Below, one piece after another: positions 36,375 through 48,008 of a stretch of 64,000 nucleotides of DNA. How positions within the stretch are numbered: position 1 is the first letter of the stretch; the number at the start of each line of letters is the position of its first letter. Made by a program: the position numbers and the translations under genes. The notes beneath the pieces are model-generated. The model had not been told where the DNA came from and searched no databases. It saw only the letters and a list, made by a program, of their open reading frames with translations. Origin of the DNA: Rhytidiadelphus loreus (Eukaryota; Streptophyta; Bryopsida; Hypnales; Hylocomiaceae); contig OX344764.1 in the NCBI GenBank assembly GCA_947034895.1, positions 41,418,935 through 41,482,934 on the forward strand, read 5' to 3'.

Positions 36375-36653
36375 TAAGGAAACTACACCTAAAATCACAC
36401 AAATAAGCAATTCAGTGTGGTTCCCATTGTTATATTGGAATTTTTTTTTGTAAGGTCATGTTGGTAGTGGGAAGGAGATTCCAGATTGCTCTTAGAATGC
36501 ATTTTTTGGACACCATATGAATAAACTAGAAATTTTCAAAGTGCTGAAAATAAGTGTTCCTAAAAACGATCATAGACTCTCATGAATAACTTAGTGTGGC
36601 AGTACATTTTAGGCAAGAATCTGTAGTGTGAGATTTTAGGTGTGGTTACCTTA
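36375..36653. mobile_element. Intact family J MITE (J1)
   Basis: The element is 279 bp including TA flanks. The left end is TAAGGAAACTACACCTAAAA and the right end, reverse-complemented, is TAAGGTAACCACACCTAAAA. It serves as the reference that shows the split in J2. A weaker relative lies in SPA intron 2. Confidence 0.82.
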
Positions 36654-38303
36654 TTTTATTCAGGCTTTATCAAGCTCATATTACTGAAGAGGAAATATTA
36701 TATGTGATAAGAGAAAATTCAGTGAATGTAAGGTGGTGTACATAATAACTGAAAATTGCATGATGTGCATTTAAGTTAACACAGGCAAATCCATCAAGTT
36801 GTTGGCAAAACCCACAGCCAGCAACTTAAAGTTTGAGTTTATACAAACACTTTTTTTTTTCAAGTGAGGAATTTGAAACACAGTTCAAGAAAAATATCAT
36901 ATCACAATGTTAGCAAATGAAAGAAAAGGTGAATGCAATTGAAAAGAGAATTTTTAGAGTTCATGTGAATATACTATGAATTCTTTCAAAGTTGAGGTCT
37001 TAGAAATTCTTACTATTGACACTAGACTACCTTTAATTAGACATCCTCGAAGTACATTGAAATATATGCTTCAACTCTTATTAAGTGCTCATTGGTTGGT
37101 GAAGAACTATTGGTAGCAAACAACCAGTGCTACAAAAGGGCTAGTGTTGTTATATTCAAGAATGATATGTATGAACTTAGTGTAAAGTGCAAAACAATAT
37201 GTGTCCAAACCTTAAAATTACTTTGTATGACACACAAACAATGAATTGAATTCTATAATTGTGTTAATTGACTCTCCTATTCTTATATTCTTGATTTTTT
37301 CCTACGTTGTACCCAACTATCAAGGTCAATATTTCATACCAAATATCTAATTAAAGTTAGGAAAACAATTTATACAAATGATTAAAATAGGAATATTCAT
37401 GTTTTCTCCATATAAAAAATTTGAAAAATCAATTTCCTTAAAATTTTGGCATCTATTTTAAAATCATCTCTTAGTCAATCCAGTATAGTAATCTTGATGT
37501 GCAATGTGCAAGGAGTTTTCCACCACTAGTTTATCCAAAAGCAGGTTTTTTTCTTGGATATCCCTAATCAAATTGGAACTAGATATTTCCACAAATACCT
37601 TAAATAAAAACAAAAACAAAACATGCAATACGATGACAAGAACCATAATCAAATGTTGCAGGGTCAATTTTTGGTGCATACTTTTTCATGCAATTGTTGT
37701 AGGAAGGAATTTTCAGGATTGGATTACTCCAAGGGTACAATGTCGAAACATCTAAGAATATAAGGTCAAAGAAAGAAATTCAGGCAAACAGACCAACTCC
37801 AAGCTCTGTTGAATTTGACTACAGGGATTTACGACTCCACGATGGCATGACGAGCAAACACGACGGCACGCAGTGTCGAAGGCAACACGGATTCACAAAA
37901 TCGTCTGAAAAATGCTGTCATTCACAACATAAAAGATGTGACCTCCTGTTACCGTTCAAATGTTCCATCAGAGAGAAGAAATTGGTAAGAAGTTACATAA
38001 AATATATACAAATAGGGTGAACTATTTAGTGTCACCCCTCTGCCAGGCCGTCCCAATCCAGGTCAGTTCACCCTCGGCTTTACACTTAGTCAAAGCCTGA
38101 GCCCCCAAAACGAACCAAATTCGTCAAGTGCTTGTATGTACACTGGTTAAGCAAAATAAACAACAAAGCCAGCTGAACTTCAGAGAAAAACGCAGTGTAA
38201 ACGGAAGGCCCTCACAGGCATCAATACACAGTAGGAAGCTCCAACGCTGCAGATTTTAAGAGAGATTCTTGGACGCTGTTCGATTTAACTGTTTGGACGT
38301 AGC
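36654..38303. other. Intergenic DNA, no gene seen
   Basis: AT-rich sequence without coding motifs. From about 37780 it becomes less AT-rich, consistent with the 3' flank of the minus-strand gene that ends at 38304. Confidence 0.5.
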
Positions 38304-40211
38304 TCAGCCGACATGAGTGTAGACAGCAGAGATCCTTTCAATTTTGGCATGAAGGTGACCTATGTTGGCCTCTATTGGGGGTTCCCCAGTGCCACTTGAC
38401 CTGTAGAAATAAACAAACGTCCTTAATAATGTGCAACATATGTATGAAAGTACAAAGGAACATAATGCACAAATATATGAATGAAGTCAATATTGCATGG
38501 TGAAACTGTAGTAAATGTCTATGAGGTTACGACTATTTGAACAACATTTAAGGATTTAATGCATACTAATTGTTGTAAGCGACACGCAATGAGAACAAGT
38601 GCTTCTTGACTTCCAGGAAATAACAAAAGCACGAACGCTTTTTCTGATGGTATTAGGAGTTTAATTGCCATTGAGCTCGTTGCTGTAGCAGCAATAAGTA
38701 AGGATTTGTATGAATCCTAACCTAATTTGTCGACAACATGAACACTGTTCTGTTGAATTCATACAAAACGTAGCAACAAAGGATGAAAGATGAGCTCACA
38801 TACCCGTGAAGCTCGGGCAGTTCATACTGAGCATTCCAATCCACATCCATATCAAACCCAGGGAATATTGGAAACTTAATCTTCTGACGAACTGCAGGTA
38901 ATCCAGGCAAGCCCAAAGCCGACGTCACCTTCCACTTCCAGCCAGTAGAATTCCTGATGAAATCATGCCCAATCCCAAACTGCTCACGCATGTTAAGACT
39001 CCGTAAAAAATGATTATCGTAGAACATATGAAACAGGCCACTACAAGTACATAAAGCCAAAGGAATACCATGAAGCTGTAGAAACTGCCCAGTGTTATAA
39101 GTATTCAACAAATTTAATCTATTTTATGAAATACATTCAAACGATATGTAAGATTCAGTAGCAGATTTGAGATGGAACATTACGGCCCAGAGTGCTCTTC
39201 AAATTCCAGCTTCTCACTTACAATAAAAGCTCTATTCAGTCATAACCAATAGAGAAATACCTGAAAATGCAACAATGAACCAACAGGAATCTTCTTCGTA
39301 AGTATCCGCAAATCTCTTTGCTTGGGCTCACATATCACTCTCCAATAACCACTTCCGGAGTAAGGTTTGATGACAAGCTTGGTGTGACAATCATCAGTCT
39401 TACACCTTTGCAGATGCATACCATCGACCTGCACACCATTAAACTGTCCACAACCTTCACCCTTCAGTGAAAACAATCATATGTGATCGCATGAGCAAAT
39501 ATGCACCATACAAATAGCAACCAAGAACAGAGTGCTAGTATAAAGCTAACTTTCTCAACACTAGGCGTCTTTTTGGAGTAATGATCACAAATTCTCTCTG
39601 AAGATGGTCCAATTTTTTAATTTGTCGGTGAATCTGCAACACAACTCCATATTCCGAAACATAAAATTTCAACTATGTTGCCACGAGAGTCTCAGGCGAG
39701 GCTTGCTTGGAACACTACGCTGGGAATAAAGGAGGGCTCAAATGAAATCACGATGATGCAATGAATTTCGCAACAACGCTCAATTCGTGCCATCCGCCCT
39801 TGTTCCTCAATCATGCCAAAGTCGATAACCAAGAGCGAAGGGACACAAGAGAATAATGACATGTGGCTACAACTCCAACTTGATTGAATCTTACATATCG
39901 TCTGTAAGAATTCCACAAAATAGTTCACCTTTGTTGGATACTTACAAGATTCAATCAAACCTCTGTAGCGAAACAGAGAAGTTTTGACTATTCACCTCAA
40001 AATTCGCACCTAATTGGAGTCCTTCCACGCGCTGTCGGAACTTGAGTGTGAAGGTCTTCGGCATCAAATCGAAAGTGTAAAACTCTCGAAGCTTGTGCTG
40101 CACATCGCTGCACACGGCTCGAAAGCCACGACTATCCCCCCGAATTGGCGACGAGCTTCGCGGAGAATGGGAAGACGAGGAGGCATGTGCTTGCCTTCCG
40201 TTCGACTCCAT
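38304..40211 (-). CDS. Conserved-looking plant protein of unknown function, 229 aa
   Basis: Four exons on the minus strand (40211-39996, 39461-39261, 38979-38804, 38400-38304) join in frame with good GT-AG sites to give 229 aa. I do not recognise the family. Residues 1-30 are Ser/Arg-rich and probably disordered. Residues about 48-140 alternate polar and hydrophobic residues in a strand-like way (FTLKFRQRVEGLQLGANFE, then KIPVGSLLHFQFGIGHDF). A Cys/His cluster CKTDDCH lies near residue 98. Residues 140-198 are rich in Trp, Pro and Gly (NSTGWKWKVTSALGLPGLPA, KFPIFPGFDMDVDWNAQYEL). The C-terminus (IGHLHAKIERISAVYTHVG) looks like an amphipathic helix. There is no signal peptide or clear transmembrane helix. 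A beta-barrel or lipid-binding fold is conceivable but not shown. A telo-box lies 32 bp upstream of the start, as in many housekeeping plant genes. Confidence 0.75.
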
Positions 40212-40242
40212 GTCTCAATTCCGCTGTCCAATTCTCCAATCT

Positions 40243-40251
40243 AAACCCTAA
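40243..40251. promoter_or_regulatory. Telo-box AAACCCTAA upstream of the 229-aa gene
   Basis: AAACCCTAA lies 32 bp before the ATG on the minus strand, so it is in the leader or core promoter. In plants this motif is enriched in promoters and 5'UTRs of growth-related and translation genes. Confidence 0.55.
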
Positions 40252-42545
40252 TTGAGTTCCAGAAACCCCAACCGCATCTTCCAAAACAACGTGCCAACAC
40301 ACCATAAGCCAAACTGCTGGGGACACGAAGGAGAATTCAGTTTCAATCTACGAGAGGAGGACCGCAAAAGACCCTGAAAACTCAGAATAATTGTGGAATT
40401 GTGCAAGGAATGACATTAATGCACTTCGCAAATGCTGACAATTTGAGAACCACCGAAATGTCAACGAGGCATAACCTAGAAATTTAGAGAAGAAAGCACT
40501 GCGGGAACGAGATCGGAGCAAGAGAAACACCAACACGTCATTGCGGGGCGGGAAGAACGGACGGATCCTGAACCCCGGACTGATACCCGGTAATTCAGCA
40601 GGAAGGGTATGGATGCTGTCCGGGTAAGAGTAGTTTAGGACATCGCACTTCAAGATTTTTTTTTTATCATTTTGACTGAAAAAAATGAATATTCTCTTCA
40701 CGAAAAATAACCAACATCTTTTTGGCTGTAGCCAATTGGTGATAAATCATGCATAAATAAACATTGAACACAATGAAATCAAATCCCCATAATTTCAGTT
40801 TTATATTGGCAAGTGTTCTAACTTCTTGTTCTCCCCCCTCCAAGCACATGTGTTCCACAAACAAGCAATTGCACTTCGAGAGGCTCTATCTATGTAGCAT
40901 TGACTCAATTCTTTTACAGAAATAGCTACTCAAATTGTTTGAGGATAGCTTTCGTCAATGCAAAGCCTTCTTCCCTATGTTCCAAATCCAATAGGGCTTT
41001 CACCAATCAAAAGTGGAATGGACAATAAACACTAATTAAACTTAAATTTTGTATCTCTATACTTAATAAAACACAATGGAATGCTTGGAGAGTACTTGGA
41101 GAGATTTGGAATATTTCTTATCTAATTTGGGCGAGTGATGAAAATGAAATGCTTTTAGGTTGGAAGCAATGATGGATATATCAAGTTAATCCAAATAAAG
41201 TTAGAATATTTATTAGCTTCTAAGCAGTCAAATAGTTCTATTTTATATTGAAAAATGGATCATTTTCATTCAATTTGTGGCATAAAAATTTACTCATAGT
41301 ATGTACTCATCATTGAAATAAATCCAAACTATCTTAGTTATATAATATGATTTTGTATATGGTGATGAATTTTTTTAAATAATATACTAATAGAGTGTAG
41401 TTTAGCACTAGACTTTTTGTACTAAAAACTAGATTTTCGAATAGGTTTTGACCCATGCAAAAAGACACAAAAATTAGTTTACACGATATACTATTCTAAA
41501 CTATAATATACAGAATACAACTTTAATAAATCAAATCAAAATTTTATAAGCATATTTTTTAATTGATTAGAATTCTCTTACGACTACATTAGAATTCTCT
41601 TAACCTTTTCTCTTCGAAAATTTTAGATAATTCCAAAATATTTCGCAAAAAAAATCTGAAAATTTTATAACATAGAAGGAACATGTGATTTCAATAAAAA
41701 TAAACATAATGAATTTCATATACATTTAGTGGGACAGTAGAACATATAGAGTGAACTGAAGGCTTTTAAGGTCTCACTACATGATTGTGGACTTCATCTC
41801 TGAGAAGAGAATTCAGACTTTTTGAATTCCAAAATTGCTCCTAAATACATTCCCATACTAATGCTAAAATCTTCATCTTCGTTTAGCTATTGATAAATAC
41901 AACTTTAAGATCTTTCACTTCAAGACTTTACCACCGTTGGGATTGACATTTTTTCATTTCTTTGTCGAAATCATTACCGAATATTACTTTCATGCTTGAA
42001 AAAAGTATGAAAGGAAGGAGGGGGGGGGCATGTTTCCTTATCATGCACTACCTCCTTCCATTTCATACTTTTTTCAAGTATGAAAGTGAAAAATATGGAA
42101 AAAATAATCAAGGTGTAAAACCACACCTCTCAGCCCAGAGAGCAGACCCAAATTCATAAATCATTCTCATCATCTGAAAACTAACTATTACTGGTCCACA
42201 AGGACCAGTTTGATGAGCATATTCACTCAAGAATAGGCGCCAAATACAGAACTCCACCAGACTGGATTCCTTCTGGATACCAAAGACAAGTAGGAGAAGC
42301 CTCTCTGTATCTTTAGCAACAAGTATTGTCTAAATGGCACTAACACGGTCCCAGCTATTCACAATTAAACTCCAACTCCAGAAGTTTCACTTTTATGCAA
42401 CACATTCTGAAAAATCTCTCAAAACGAGTCTCTCTAACAAAAACATGGGTAGCATTGCTTCACGGATGTTTTCGACAGAGATATGAGGGGTACCGGTAAC
42501 TCAAACATTCTCAAGCAGCGCTCCAGTATACTCCTACGGATAAAA
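40252..42545. other. Intergenic DNA between two minus-strand genes
   Basis: 40252-40640 is less AT-rich and probably holds the promoter of the 229-aa gene. The rest is AT-rich without coding motifs, apart from a strong hairpin at 41986-42087 listed separately. Confidence 0.5.
41986..42087. repeat. Long imperfect hairpin (~36-bp arms)
   Basis: The left arm ACTTTCATGCTTGAAAAAAG (continuing to GGAAGGAGG) pairs with the right arm CCTCCTTCC to CTTTTTTCAAGTATGAAAGT, with only one or two mismatches or bulges and a loop of roughly 30 nt that includes a G-run. The size and loop fit either a miniature foldback element or a plant microRNA-precursor-like hairpin. Nothing in the sequence shows transcription. 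Confidence 0.75.
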
Positions 42546-43893
42546 TTAAGATGATGTGGGAGAGGCTACGGCAGTTGACGCATTCGACAACCGAGACCGA
42601 CGTGCTCCCTCAGCTCTATCCATGTAGTCAGCATGTGAATCATGCTTTTTACCTGTGCAAGCACACAAGCACAATCAGAAATCACTTTCACTTCACAAAA
42701 ATCTCTCCTTCCATTTCTTGAAGAAACATCAGTCCATTTCTATATCAGCTTCAGAATGAGGAAAGATCTCAAGTGGACAAACGTCTCTACGAGGTGTCGG
42801 GGTTCAATACTTCTACTTCAAGAATAGAGTTAATTTGAGCAACATTATTCAAAGTCTCTATAAGCGGCCTAATAAAGTGTGGTACTTTTCAAAACCCTTT
42901 TTCTTTGTTAAAAAAATGTAGGGTATTGTTTCTTTTCTCTATTGAAACATTTGTTACCTTCAAGCCACATAAACGATTTATTTCAACTGCTATAGGCATC
43001 AGCAGCTACCTTTCCGCATTCGGGCACTTCAGGGTTTAAGATTCGTTCATTTCAGTAGTTCGTTTTCTGTTCTTAGAAATTATGGATTTCAAGATTTCAG
43101 GATTTAGAATTTAGGGCTTGGGGTTTAGGGTTTAGGCAAGAGTTCTGAAAATCATTCGAGGCTAAAGTAAAGACAGTCAGGACTGGAGTAACCTGGGGCA
43201 TAGATACATAGCATCCAAATGAGCCATTCTAATCACTTGCAAGTTCAAAAAAATGCTACAATCACTAGCCGCGACAGATACTTCAAGAGCATCACAGAAT
43301 TTTGAACTCCACATGAGCGCGTTCAGTAGACAAGGAACTATATCTCCAACCCTCGATACAGCCAGGGCCGGTTACAACATGGCAGTGAAAGGAGCAATGC
43401 TAACCGCAATTTCCCAAAGGATGTCTCATTATAGTAAACGAATCATCACTTGTCACAGAGTACTTTAATGAGAGATTCCAAATGCGAATTAAACGCAGAA
43501 AATTGAGACCGACAACAAGTTTTCGAGCACTTACAGAAGACCTAAGTTTTCGGAAAATTTCCAATACATGTTCCTAAAATGATTCAAAAATAAAGAAAAT
43601 AAGGAAAATACCTGAAGCATTCACATTCTCAATAAAAACATCACCCCAATACCTGAGGTAAGAAGCACCCACGGAATGGTGGCGAGGACACTAATGCCCA
43701 GCATCCCCACAAACACGTGACGCTTGCTTCCACTCCACATCATCAACTGCATACGCGACGGCGGATTCTTCCACCCCGCGGCCCGCTCTGCAGGCGACGC
43801 CGCTTCCGGAACGAACGGCGCTTCCGCTGGGGTTCCGACTCGACTACCCGTCGAAGTCGTCGTCTTCTCCTGCGGAGACTGCACTCCTGACAT
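42546..43893 (-). CDS. Small single-pass membrane protein, 115 aa, plant family of unknown function
   Basis: Two exons on the minus strand (43893-43653 and 42652-42546) are joined across a 1000-bp intron with a clean donor (CAG|GTATTG) and acceptor (GCACAG). The product has a low-complexity acidic/Pro N-terminus (1-40), a basic stretch (WKNPPSRMQLMMWSGSKRHV, 41-60), one hydrophobic segment (FVGMLGISVLATIPWVLLTS, 61-80), and a polar tail with HADYMDRAEGARRSRLS. The pattern of basic patch, one membrane helix and charged tail suggests an organelle or endomembrane protein. The combination recalls small uncharacterised plant membrane proteins, but I cannot name the family. The second exon is too short for most ORF callers and was found by matching frame and splice sites. 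Two telo-boxes lie 90-160 bp upstream. Confidence 0.8.
43111..43136. repeat. Telomere-like motif run inside the intron
   Basis: The sequence TTAGGGCTTGGGGTTTAGGG plus TTTAGG contains two exact plant telomere units (TTTAGGG) and two near-matches. It lies in the intron of the small membrane-protein gene. A filled double-strand break is one possible origin. Confidence 0.65.
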
Positions 43894-43984
43894 GATCCTC
43901 GCAACAGAATTTTACAAATCTCTCACAATAAAAACAAATGTCCTCGCAAATTGAATCAATTGTGCAATTAATCTCCGAAACTAT

Positions 43985-44052
43985 AAACCCTAAAACTCGG
44001 ATGGGAGCAGTGAGAGAATCATGCAATCGATCTACAAAGCCCCAAACCCTAA
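43985..44052. promoter_or_regulatory. Two telo-boxes upstream of the small membrane-protein gene
   Basis: AAACCCTAA occurs at 43985-43993 and again at 44044-44052, upstream of the ATG at 43893 (minus strand). A pair this close to the start suggests a telo-box-type promoter. Confidence 0.6.
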
Positions 44053-44149
44053 AACTTGGATTGCTGGAGAGTGGAGAGAGCTCCAGCGAGAAGGGTAACT
44101 TGGATTGTGTCGACGTCATAGTGCGGGAATGCTGACGTGGAATATGTGA

Positions 44150-46749
44150 CATCACCTGCGGTGTCCTTTCCCTCCCATTTGTCCTGTTTTTCCTTTTCCC
44201 TCCTTTTCCTCAATTGGCTGCGTGGATTGCTCTCCTTCAAGAGTATTGTTGATGGCCAATGAAAGCTCAGTTTTTTAAAGAGTGTCCTTCTAACTTATGA
44301 AATTGCTTTGCCTAAAAAATTGCAATATCAGGTTCTATTTTTCTTACGGGCAAAAGGAAATCATAAATTTTAAAAAATAAAATAAAAATTCTGGAGATAG
44401 ATTGTAATTTCTGTGAATATTACTAGGACTTGATGATTCTTTAACGACCATTTTGTAATTGATGCTCCTCTAATGGTTTGTGGAGATCCGAAAAAACAAC
44501 TTTTTGTGAATTGATTTTTATTGTTGTTTGCCAAGTTGTCTTTCCATATTAAAAGAAATTCTTCATTTATTAAAAGACTCAATCTTTAGGGATTTTGCAA
44601 ATTCAAACACTTTAAAAAACAAACTTACTATCAATGTTTAATGGGTGCCAAGGTGATTCATCATTCTTTGGGAAACGAACCCTAATCATTGAGAGGTCAT
44701 TTCAAGAAAAGATGTTCCGTGGATAGCAACCTTCTCTACTATTATCCTTGTCAAAATTTCTCTATTCATAAGTTGATAAGTAAAAGCTTTGAGTTCCTAC
44801 AAAATGATATTGACAAGTAGTGCAAGTGGGCAAGGGCCAATGGGGTGGAGAAAATAGTTGATGGCAAACATGGTTAGGCAAAAAAATTGTTTTTTTAGTA
44901 TATCTTAAATGATTACAAGATTTTGAAAAAAATCTTCTGTTTTTGAGAATTAGCATGCATCTTTTCAGCTCTATGTAATTGCATGTGATCTAATAAAAAC
45001 TTTTCTTTTTGAGGATATAGCCTCCAAAGTGATTTTGCTCAAAAAAAGGTTCTTACAAAACAAAACTTTGATTGTAAATAACTAAGTATTGCAAGCTTTA
45101 CAGACCAAGAGCTATAATATAATACAAATAAATAACATAAAATTCACTTATGACATTTGCAAATCCAAATTTGAACTTAATTTGATTGAAAAATATATCA
45201 TGCTACTTTTCATTGTGATTGGCACTCACTTCAAATAAAAAATAGAAGATATTTTCTAATTACTCTAGTTTTTAATCCTATGACATACAATCAAATGAAG
45301 TTTTCCAATTTCATTGATAAGATTTGACAACACTAATATACCTTGACCCTACCATTTGTTATCCATCTGAATATTATTGGACTAGCTACAATCAACCAAA
45401 GTATATGGTCATTTAAGTAATTAAAAATAAAATCTAGAAAAGTTGAAGTCTTTAAATCTTGTTTGAAGTGTTAAAATGGAAGTTATTATACTATCATTTA
45501 ACTTTTGAAGTCTTGTATTAAAGAATTAGATGCTCATGGATCAAATTTAAAATGTGACCTTCAAAATACCCACTTGTGATATTTCATCAATCCCTAGAGT
45601 TCTTTCATGTTGAGAGGCCTCAAACTACTTCAAAATCCCCATATTTAAAGCAATGCTAAAATCTTAAACTATAATAATTTTTTAACAAATCCAACCATAG
45701 AATTCTTTAGTTAACTTGTTCAAGTAAATTCTTCTAAAATTTTCAAGTGAATATCCCCACCACTTGCAAGTTCAATGTGTCTAAACTTCAAAATGTTGAC
45801 TTTTCTAGCCCCTTCTTTAAGGTAAAGTTTTGTCTTTCAATATTTTTGGAAAAAAATCAAGTATGTCCTATAACTTGTGGATTTTAGTCAATATATTGGA
45901 AAATGGTTTGAGAATACATGTACAAAAATTCAATCCAAAAACTTTCCTATTCATTTAAAAAAAATATAAAGTGGAAGGTGACATTGAATTAAAGAAAAAA
46001 TTAAAAACCACTAATCAATTTTCTAAGAAATTGAGAATCAATAATCCCAAGAGTAAGAATGTTTTAGTAAATAATTGTTGTTATTAATTTTTTTTCTTTG
46101 AATTTTTAAAAAATTGAGTTCAAAAGACAACTTTATATGTTTATTCTACCCTCATCACCTGCAAAAAAACTCCACATAACTTTCACCTCAATATTTGGAA
46201 TTGAATAGTTCCAATATTTTTGAGTAGTTATTAATCTATAAAATTCAAAAATTAACTGATATTTTCTGAGAACATACTTTTAGCTACCGGTATTTGATTT
46301 GACATTGGAATCATAATATTTTAAAACTTTAGCAATGTTTATCAAAATGACCTTAACCTTTATGACCCAAGGGAGTGTACTTTCAACTGATGGGCCAAAA
46401 CTACCAAGAACTTGAGCAATTTTCTTCATCATTTTTTCTTGAGGTTGGATAGAATGTAACCATAGGATCTTGTAGTTCACATTGAAAGTAAGCACCTCAA
46501 AAAAAAATCAAATTATTTGACCACATAGTTTAGCAAATATAGAAGTTTGAAGTTTTATTTTGGCCAATAGAGAAACAAGACAACACACTTCAAAGGAGCA
46601 TATCTTAGTGAAAATATTTGAAATGATGATCCTTTGTGCTCAATGAGAGACAAGAGAATTGAAACTGCTCATCTAAAATTTTATAACATTCTCACTATTT
46701 TGTAATTTTAGGTAGAGTTTGCAATGCATGGTGGTCACTAAAAAAAAAG
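44150..46749. other. AT-rich intergenic DNA, no gene seen
   Basis: No coding motif, splice-linked exon set or clear transposon terminus was found in this 2.6-kb stretch. The short frames are scattered and without family features. Confidence 0.5.
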
Positions 46750-46831
46750 TAAGGTAAATTAGCCTATGATAGGTAAAATGGCTGGTTTGCCTTGTTCACA
46801 TTTTTGAAAAAATTAATATTTTTTTCATATA

Positions 46832-47559
46832 TAGGGTGATTGACTGATTGCAAGAAAGACCGGTCCTATGAGGCGTCACAATTGAAGTGAAGGAGTTGGT
46901 TTTGGTCGTAACTTTTGGAAATTGAAGCCAATGGACTTGAAATTTTTATGAAAGATTGCTAACTCAGAAAACATGAGATTTGTTATTTTTCAAAAATTTT
47001 GAATTTTTTTTTATAATTAAATATCAATTAAGCTAATTTGTCACACTTTGTGGTTTAGGATTTTTTAGTACTGTGAAGTATTCAAAAAACATGACGTTCA
47101 TTTGACTTTTTTGTGGCCTATTTCCACACTAGATGGGCATAAGCACACCAAAGGGAATTCAAAAAAACACAATTCTTTGTCCTCAACATACATGCAAATA
47201 GGGGTCCCTTGTGCATAGCACTCCAAACTTTCATGATGGTTTCAACTTCTAGTTTTTGGTGAAATGTAATCACTATCAAGTCTTTATAAATGGCCAATTT
47301 TTAGTTTTTTTTTATTCATGATTTTATAATTTTTATTAATTTATACTTAATTTTATCTATTTTCTGTGACAAATTGTCATTTTTTTTAAGTAGTACTATT
47401 TCAGTATTATAAAGTACTCAAAAGTACTATTGGCCGTTGATTTTTCAGATCAACAGCTGAGATTGCTCCATTTTGTAGTACTCATAGTATTGGGCAAAAA
47501 TAATGTAGTTTTTGACCAAACGCTACCAGAATCATTTGGTCTTTCTTGCAATCACCCTA
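46832..47559. mobile_element. TA-flanked inverted-repeat element nested in F2 (family G)
   Basis: The left end is TAGGGTGATTGACTGATTGC followed by AAGAAAGACC. The right end, reverse-complemented, is TAGGGTGATTGCAAGAAAGA followed by CC. The left end thus carries an extra 8 bp. The body is 724 bp with no transposase. The related F1 element lacks the insertion at the matching place (TTTCATACAAAGACACA), so F1 supplies an approximate empty site and TA is the likely target. Confidence 0.75.
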
Positions 47560-47835
47560 TAGACAAATATGAGAAATGTAGAGAGCAATTGAATTTTTAT
47601 TTATTTTAATTATCAATTTGTTATGAATTTTTGAAAAATGTTGCCCAATTGGCTCAAAACAATCTCTAGACTACTCCAAAATTGCCATAGAATGTACCCA
47701 AAATAGTCATCTAACCATCTAAAGCAGTCTCAAAATTTTCTAACATGGCCATGACATAAAGGAATAAAAATGTTGGATCTTGTAATGAATTTACACTAGA
47801 AAAGTAGAAAGTCTTAATGCAGGCACTAATAACTC

Positions 47836-47857
47836 CATCATCATCATCATCATCATC
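47836..47857. repeat. (CAT)n microsatellite
   Basis: Seven CAT trinucleotides lie in the right half of the F2 element. The F1 copy lacks the expansion. Confidence 0.85.
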
Positions 47858-48008
47858 CAAGGCATTGATTTCAGCCACTAATTAACCTATTGAGGTCTTA
47901 ATTTCATTTATTAGCGAAAAATTGCCATAGATTGATGTAAGACTGTAATGGGTGGTTTTCTAGGTGTCAGCATTGGACAATTTGCCTGTCATGGGCTGGT
48001 TTACCTTA

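Larger units (their letters stand above)
46750..48008. mobile_element. Family F element carrying a nested insertion (F2)
   Basis: The left end is TAAGGTAAATTAGCCTATGA. The right end is GGGCTGGTTTACCTTA. The right half aligns with the element at 32499-33045, including GATTGATAAATGACTGTAAT versus GATTGATGTAAGACTGTAAT. A 724-bp inverted-repeat element (46832-47559) splits its left part. Confidence 0.78.

Noticed and set aside
40348..40701. 117-residue minus-strand frame
   Set aside because: It overlaps the promoter region of the 229-aa gene, ends without splice logic and has no family features.
43111..43136. Chromosome-end telomere
   Set aside because: Only two exact units occur, inside an intron, so this is an internal motif.
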